Origin: CAZGLK01 sp964526375
GTDB lineage: Bacteria > Patescibacteriota > Minisyncoccia > JACQLN01
Direction: 5' to 3'
Length of the DNA: 13,361 nt
NCBI GenBank assembly: GCA_964526375.1
Contig: CAZGLK010000021.1
Span: forward strand, 1 to 13,361
The notes under the pieces are model-generated. The model was not told the DNA's origin, made no database searches, and was given only the letters and a program-made list of their open reading frames with translations. Positions 9,731-13,361 of the stretch are shown here, piece by piece (position 1 is the stretch's first letter; every line of letters begins with the position of its first letter). Made by a program: the position numbers and the translations under genes.

Positions 9731-10999
9731 CTAAAACGTCTCATACTCCCTTAAAGTCAACTGCGCTTTTATTTGGCGCATGGTTTCAAGAACAACCGAA
9801 ACCACAATCAGCAAAGCCGTGCCGCCCAAGGTTAAAGTGGTTATGCCCAAAGCACGCTGGACTATTAAAGGTAAAACGGCAATAAGCCCCAAAAATATGG
9901 CCCCCACCAAAGTAATGCGGTTTAAAACGCGGCCCAAAAACTCCGCCGTAGGCTCGCCCGGCCGAATGCCGGGCACATAGCCGCCCTGTTTTTGCACATT
10001 CTCGGAAATGGCCTTGGGGTCAAAAGTAACCGCGGTGTAAAAATAGGTAAACACGGCCACCAGCAAAAAATAGAGCAGCCCGTAAACCAGCGACTGCTGC
10101 AAAAAGGCGGCCACACCACGGGCGGCACTGGCCAGCCAAGCGACTTGGGAATTAGCCAAAAACTGGGCTATTAGACCCGGGAACAGTAAAATAGACAAAG
10201 CAAAAATTATAGGAATAACGCCGGCTTGATTGACCCGCAAAGGTATATGGCTGGAAAAGCCGCCGTACATTCTGCGGCCGCGCACCCTTTTGGCAAAAGC
10301 CACCGGAATATTGCGCTGACCTTCGGTAATAACCACCACTCCGGCAATTACCACCACGGCCGCCGCCAAAAAGGCCAAATAGGTAAAGATCTGGCTGGTT
10401 TGAAAAGCCACCAGGCTCTGGCCCACCGTGGTAGGTATTTGAGCGATAATCCCGGCAAAAATTAAAAGGGAAACGCCGTTGCCAATGCCTTTTTCGGTAA
10501 TCAACTCTCCCAACCAGACCAAAAACAAAGAGCCGGCCGTAACCGTAATTATTAAAGTAGCCAAATCAAAAAGAGAAAGGTGAGTAATAATGCCCTGACC
10601 TTTTAGCAACGTAACCATGCCCAGCGACTGCAGGGCGGCCAGAGGCACGGTTAGCAATCGGGAATACTGGTTAAACTTAGCCCGACCCTCCGAACCCGAC
10701 TCCATATACATTTCGCGCAAGTTGGGAAAGATCATGGTTAAAAGCTGCATAATGATGGAGGCGGTAATGTAGGGGCCCAAACCCAAAAGCGTTACCGAAA
10801 AATTTTGCAAGGTGCCGCCGGTAAACAAGCTAACCAAACCCAAAAGCTGGTTAGACGAAAAAAACTGCGCCAGCCGCTCGCGATCTATGCCGGGCATGGG
10901 CACCGACGAGACCAAGCGAAAAATAAACAGCATGGCCAGCACGAAGATAATCTTTTTGCGCAGGTCGGGGATTTTAAAAATCTGCAGAAATTTGTCCAT
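9731..10999 (-). CDS. secY: Protein translocase subunit SecY
   Basis: 422 residues, typical for SecY, with ten hydrophobic segments. Recognisable: the N-terminal I-P-D-L-R-K-K-I-I-F, the plug-helix region S-S-V-P-M-P-G-I-D (about 31-39), the cytoplasmic loop E-G-Q-R-N-I-P-V-A-F-A-K-R (about 221-233), and Y-V-P-G-I-R-P-G-E-P-T-A (about 342-353). SecY forms the export channel with SecE and SecG. It ends the ribosomal operon as usual in spc. No Shine-Dalgarno; octamer repeats run up to the ATG, so translation may rely on the upstream mRNA. Confidence 0.97.
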   Translation of the reverse strand: MDKFLQIFKIPDLRKKIIFVLAMLFIFRLVSSVPMPGIDRERLAQFFSSNQLLGLVSLFTGGTLQNFSVTLLGLGPYITASIIMQLLTMIFPNLREMYMESGSEGRAKFNQYSRLLTVPLAALQSLGMVTLLKGQGIITHLSLFDLATLIITVTAGSLFLVWLGELITEKGIGNGVSLLIFAGIIAQIPTTVGQSLVAFQTSQIFTYLAFLAAAVVVIAGVVVITEGQRNIPVAFAKRVRGRRMYGGFSSHIPLRVNQAGVIPIIFALSILLFPGLIAQFLANSQVAWLASAARGVAAFLQQSLVYGLLYFLLVAVFTYFYTAVTFDPKAISENVQKQGGYVPGIRPGEPTAEFLGRVLNRITLVGAIFLGLIAVLPLIVQRALGITTLTLGGTALLIVVSVVLETMRQIKAQLTLREYETF

Positions 11000-11080
11000 G
11001 TAATTAGCTTACTAGCTTATTAGCTTATTAGCTTTCTAGAGGTTAACCCTAGGAAGCTAAAAAGCTAATATCCTAACTGC
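11000..11080. repeat. Intergenic octamer repeat with hairpin, copy 2
   Basis: Between rplO and secY: repeats of CTAATAAG leading to the secY ATG, preceded by TTAGCTTCCTAG ... CTAGAAAGCTAA, which fold as a hairpin with one mismatch around GGGTTAACCT. Same words as at 911-967 and 12181-12244. Confidence 0.65.
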
Positions 11081-11521
11081 CTACTTCGGTTGCCGAATTT
11101 CCCCTCCCAAAGACAAAATCTTGGCGGCGGCTGATTGGGAAACTGCCACGCCTTCTAAAATCAATCTCTTGGTTAGTCGGCCGCCATTCAAAATTTTAAG
11201 GCGCGGCGTTACGCCCTTGCCTAAATTAATCAGGTTCTTTTGCTGCAAAGTGCGCGGCGTTACTTTCTCGCCGCCGCCAAAATTTTTTTCCAACACCGCC
11301 AAGCCCAAGGCAACATAACCCGGCTTAAACGACTTAAACTTAAACCCCCGCCGCTTGGGAATTTTCATCATCAAATCGCGCACTGCCGGGCGAATGCGGT
11401 GGCCGGCTCGAGCCCGCTGGCCCTTGGTGCCGCGGCCCGAAGTAGTGCCGCGCTTGCCGCCGCGGCCAACCCGCTTCTCTTTCCTCCTTGAGGTTTTTGG
11501 TTGTAAGTTATGCAAATCCAT
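11081..11521 (-). CDS. rplO: 50S ribosomal protein L15 (uL15)
   Basis: 146 residues, usual length. Starts MDLHNLQPKTSRRKEKRVGR with the Gly/Arg-rich N-terminal extension (G-R-G-G-K-R-G-T-T-S-G-R-G-T-K-G-Q) that threads into 23S rRNA, and ends with the S-x-x-A-x-x-x-I-x-x-x-G-G globular fold. It follows rpsE directly, without rpmD. A 15-codon out-of-frame frame (MSEVASDATSEYGFA) starts upstream and ends across this start codon, but has no ribosome binding site. Confidence 0.95.
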   Translation of the reverse strand: MDLHNLQPKTSRRKEKRVGRGGKRGTTSGRGTKGQRARAGHRIRPAVRDLMMKIPKRRGFKFKSFKPGYVALGLAVLEKNFGGGEKVTPRTLQQKNLINLGKGVTPRLKILNGGRLTKRLILEGVAVSQSAAAKILSLGGEIRQPK

Positions 11522-11679
11522 ATTCGCTTGTCGCGTCCGACGCGACTTCGCTCATTTCCTACCAATTACTAATAGTTACAAATATACTAATTAAATTCAT
11601 TGGTAGATTAGTAATTATTCGTAATTAGTAGGGAGGACAAAAGGCAAAGTTTTGGTATCCCGCTAAAAGCGAGATGACT
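11522..11679. repeat. Gene-free spacer at the usual rpmD position
   Basis: 158 bases hold no rpmD (uL30) frame. They contain a hairpin 5 bases after the rpsE stop (11657-11663/11669-11675, minus strand ATCTCGC-TTTTA-GCGGGAT), several AATTAGTAATT-type repeats (about 11560-11630) and a GTCGCGT/ACGCGAC hairpin (11530-11546) just before rplO. Confidence 0.65.
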
Positions 11680-12180
11680 TTAAAGCTTCTGTGCTCCCAC
11701 CTTAGCCGCTATAAGTTGAAAAGCCTTTAAGGTAGCCCGCGCATTATTTACCTTATTGCCCGAGCGCGACAGAATTTTTCCAATAATATCTTTAATGCCG
11801 GCCAGTTCCGAAATCGCCCGCACCGCGCCGCCGGCATTAATGCCCCGGCCTGTTGGTGCCGGCTTTAAAAAAACCACGGCGGCGTTATACTTGGCCTGAA
11901 CCTCTAGCGGTATCGTTCCTTTAACAATGGGCACATCCACTAAGTGTTTTTTGGCCTGATGGGTTGCCTTGGCCACCGCCTGAGCCACATCGGCGCCCTT
12001 GCCCAAACCCACGCCAACCCGGCCCTTGCGGTTGCCCACAGCCACCGTGGCTCTAAACCTAAAACGTTTGCCGCCGGCCACTACCCGAGCCACCCGAGCC
12101 ACATCCAAAACGCGCTCTTCAAACTCGCCCTTTTCTCTGGCCGGAGCCCGGCGCTGATCCATTTTTCTGTTTTGTGCCAT
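11680..12180 (-). CDS. rpsE: 30S ribosomal protein S5 (uS5)
   Basis: 166 residues. N-terminal dsRNA-binding-like domain with V-A-R-V-A-R-V-V-A-G-G-K-R-F-R-F (about 27-42) and G-N-R-K-G-R-V-G-V-G-L-G-K (about 50-62); C-terminal domain with T-G-R-G-I-N-A-G-G-A-V-R-A (about 110-122), where streptomycin/spectinomycin-related positions lie. Ends with A-R-A-T-L-K-A-F. S5 sits at the mRNA entry and helps keep decoding accurate. No Shine-Dalgarno; the spacer upstream consists of octamer repeats. Confidence 0.96.
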   Translation of the reverse strand: MAQNRKMDQRRAPAREKGEFEERVLDVARVARVVAGGKRFRFRATVAVGNRKGRVGVGLGKGADVAQAVAKATHQAKKHLVDVPIVKGTIPLEVQAKYNAAVVFLKPAPTGRGINAGGAVRAISELAGIKDIIGKILSRSGNKVNNARATLKAFQLIAAKVGAQKL

Positions 12181-12244
12181 CTGTTTATTAGCTTATTAGC
12201 TTCTTAGCTTATTAGCTTATTAGAAATGCCTAGAAAGCTATTCC
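12181..12244. repeat. Intergenic octamer repeat, copy 3
   Basis: TTAGCTTATTAGCTTCTTAG followed by further TAGCTTAT units and CCTAGAAAGCTA, between rplR and rpsE. Five or more units of period 8. Related to copies at 911-967 and 11000-11080. Confidence 0.7.
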
Positions 12245-12616
12245 CTAAAAGCTAACCCCTACCCTTCTGACTCCATCCGCCAAAGCTTTAACCTGACCAT
12301 GATATTTGTAGCCGCCTTTGTCAAAAACAACTTCTTTATAGCCCAGCTTTAAAACTTTCTCGCCCAAGGCCGCGCCAACTTCACCCGCTAAGGTCAATCC
12401 ACTTATCTTTTTAGCGCCCTTTAACGATTTTGCCAAGTTTAAGCTGTTTAGTTCCGCCAGAGTACGCCCGGCCGCATCATCAATCACCTGCGCGTAAATA
12501 TGCCTGTTGGAACGAAAAACACACAAGCGCGGCCGCCTGCCGGTGCCCATTACTTTAGCGCGCACCCGCTTGTGCCTTAAAACGCGCTTGATTCTTTTTG
12601 TTTTAGCATCAACCAT
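12245..12616 (-). CDS. rplR: 50S ribosomal protein L18 (uL18)
   Basis: 123 residues, usual size. Basic N-terminus (K-R-I-K-R-V-L-R-H-K-R-V-R-A-K), then R-P-R-L-C-V-F-R-S-N-R-H-I-Y-A-Q-V-I-D-D (about 28-47), and the C-terminal V-V-F-D-K-G-G-Y-K-Y-H-G-Q-V-K-A-L-A-D-G-V-R. L18 carries 5S rRNA into the large subunit. It is followed by rpsE and preceded by rplF across 22 bases of ATTT/GATTT repeats. Confidence 0.96.
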   Translation of the reverse strand: MVDAKTKRIKRVLRHKRVRAKVMGTGRRPRLCVFRSNRHIYAQVIDDAAGRTLAELNSLNLAKSLKGAKKISGLTLAGEVGAALGEKVLKLGYKEVVFDKGGYKYHGQVKALADGVRRVGVSF

Positions 12617-12638
12617 CTTTGATTTGAGATTTAAGATT

Positions 12639-13184
12639 TTATCCCGTCGATACCGCTTTCTTGCCCGCCTTGCGCCTTACCACCTCGCCTTGATAGTGAA
12701 TGCCTTTGCCTTTGTAGGGCTCGGGCTTTTTAAGCCCGCGAATTTCGGCGGCCACCTTGCCCACCAAGGCCTTATCCACGCCCATAACCGAGATGGTGTT
12801 TTTTTCAACCTTAAAAGAAATTCCCACCGGCGCTTTATAATGAACCGGATGGGAAAACCCCAAACTCAAAACCAAACCATCACCCTGCGCTTGAGCCTTA
12901 AAGCCAATGCCCTCTATTTCCAGCTTCTTTTCATAACCCTCCGAAACGCCTTTAACCATATTGGCGATCAGCGACCGCACTGTGCCCCACAAAACTCGGC
13001 TGGCCGTATTTGCAGATGCATCTGGTTCCACCTTGACTCCGCCGTCTGCATGGTTGATTTTAAGGCCGGGTTTTACCGCCTGGCGCAATTCCCCCTTGGG
13101 GCCGGATACCACAACCCAACCGTCTTTTGCTTCAACGGTAACTTTTTCCGGCAAGGTTATTATTTTTTTGCCTATTCGACTCAT
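12639..13184 (-). CDS. rplF: 50S ribosomal protein L6 (uL6)
   Basis: 181 residues. MSRIGKKIITLPEKVTVEA is the standard L6 opening; two repeated alpha/beta domains follow, then the signature P-E-P-Y-K-G-K-G-I-H-Y (about 153-163) and a basic end. It binds 23S rRNA near the sarcin-ricin loop. No Shine-Dalgarno is visible before the ATG at 13184. Confidence 0.97.
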   Translation of the reverse strand: MSRIGKKIITLPEKVTVEAKDGWVVVSGPKGELRQAVKPGLKINHADGGVKVEPDASANTASRVLWGTVRSLIANMVKGVSEGYEKKLEIEGIGFKAQAQGDGLVLSLGFSHPVHYKAPVGISFKVEKNTISVMGVDKALVGKVAAEIRGLKKPEPYKGKGIHYQGEVVRRKAGKKAVSTG

Positions 13185-13300
13185 TTCTGATAAAATAATC
13201 CCAAACTACTAATTCATCCGAATACTCCTAATTCATAATTCCTTATTCATAATTCCATTCGGAGCATTAGGATAAATTAGGATTTTTTGGATTATGTCCT
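13185..13300. repeat. Spacer of AATTCATA/AATTCC repeats
   Basis: Between rpsH and rplF: repeats of CATAATTCC and CTAATTCAT on the plus strand, then inverted-looking CATTCGGAGCATTAGG against CCGAATACTCCTAA. AT-rich, no gene. Again the repeat unit is private to this spacer. Confidence 0.55.
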
Positions 13301-13361
13301 CTACGAGATCTCGCATAACACCTCCCCGCCCAGTTTGGCTTTCTTGGCTTCGGCCGCCGAC
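13301..13361 (-). CDS. rpsH: 30S ribosomal protein S8 (uS8), C-terminal end
   Basis: The minus strand enters at the window edge with SAAEAKKAKLGGEVLCEIS and a TAG at 13301. The A-x-x-A-x-x-x-x-L-G-G-E-(V/I)-L-C pattern is the conserved C-terminus of S8, and the position before rplF fits the spc operon. S8 binds the central domain of 16S rRNA and represses its own operon in E. coli. Confidence 0.85.
   Translation of the reverse strand, partial: SAAEAKKAKLGGEVLCEIS

Noticed and set aside
12507..13190. 227-codon plus-strand ORF across rplR and rplF
   Set aside because: Antisense shadow of two clear ribosomal protein genes; no start signals or protein-like pattern.
1..13361. CRISPR array, insertion sequence or complete integrase gene
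   Set aside because: No spaced direct repeats of CRISPR type, and no transposase or integrase frame in any frame read.

Overview
The window looks like a piece of a Patescibacteria (Candidate Phyla Radiation, probably Parcubacteria-like) chromosome. The spc ribosomal operon runs rpsH-rplF-rplR-rpsE-rplO-secY with no rpmD (uL30), an absence known as a CPR hallmark. Genes are short, many encode single-pass or tiny membrane proteins, and most starts lack a Shine-Dalgarno sequence. Several promoters put the -10 box about 6-7 bases before the ATG, as in leaderless mRNAs. UGA is a normal stop here (the DedA gene and the 35-residue plus-strand gene end with it).

Layout. 1-1741, minus strand: the start of a possible retropepsin-like protein, an overlapping DUF5678-like protein, a membrane-anchored unknown, and an AP-endonuclease-2-type TIM barrel placed 7 bases behind tRNA-Thr(CGU) (1749-1820). 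1868-2512, plus strand: a DedA-family membrane protein. 2513-2951: no intact gene, but a near-consensus promoter, a short hairpin-rich transcript with its own terminator, and the C-terminal half of a dead MazF/PemK toxin. 2952-6310: an AT-rich accessory island with two convergent units sharing one bidirectional terminator. One unit (plus) is a cytoplasmic trypsin-like protease overlapping a small beta-repeat protein. The other (minus) is a tight five-gene run: a secreted Cys-rich EGF-like protein and four very small membrane proteins, the last with a frameshifted C-terminal domain. 6464-7164: tRNA-Gly(CCC) with a 39-bp exact copy of its 3' part 628 bp away, bracketing a GIY-YIG endonuclease gene killed by one UGA. 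This has the form of an attachment-site duplication. 7195-9700: a SurA-N-like membrane protein, an FtsB/DivIC-like protein, two 35-residue membrane proteins, a palindrome-rich spacer and a PP2C-like phosphatase. 9731-13361, minus: secY and the ribosomal protein genes.

How it fits together. The right side is housekeeping (translation, Sec export, division, envelope). The middle is a low-GC island at a tRNA gene, carrying surface and protease functions plus degraded mobile or toxin genes. The most novel-looking content is the small-membrane-protein operon with its Cys-rich secreted partner, the protease/beta-repeat pair, two promoter-hairpin-terminator mini-transcripts, and a set of palindromes and paired hairpins, some with compensatory base changes. 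Assignments come from reading the sequence; no database search was run.
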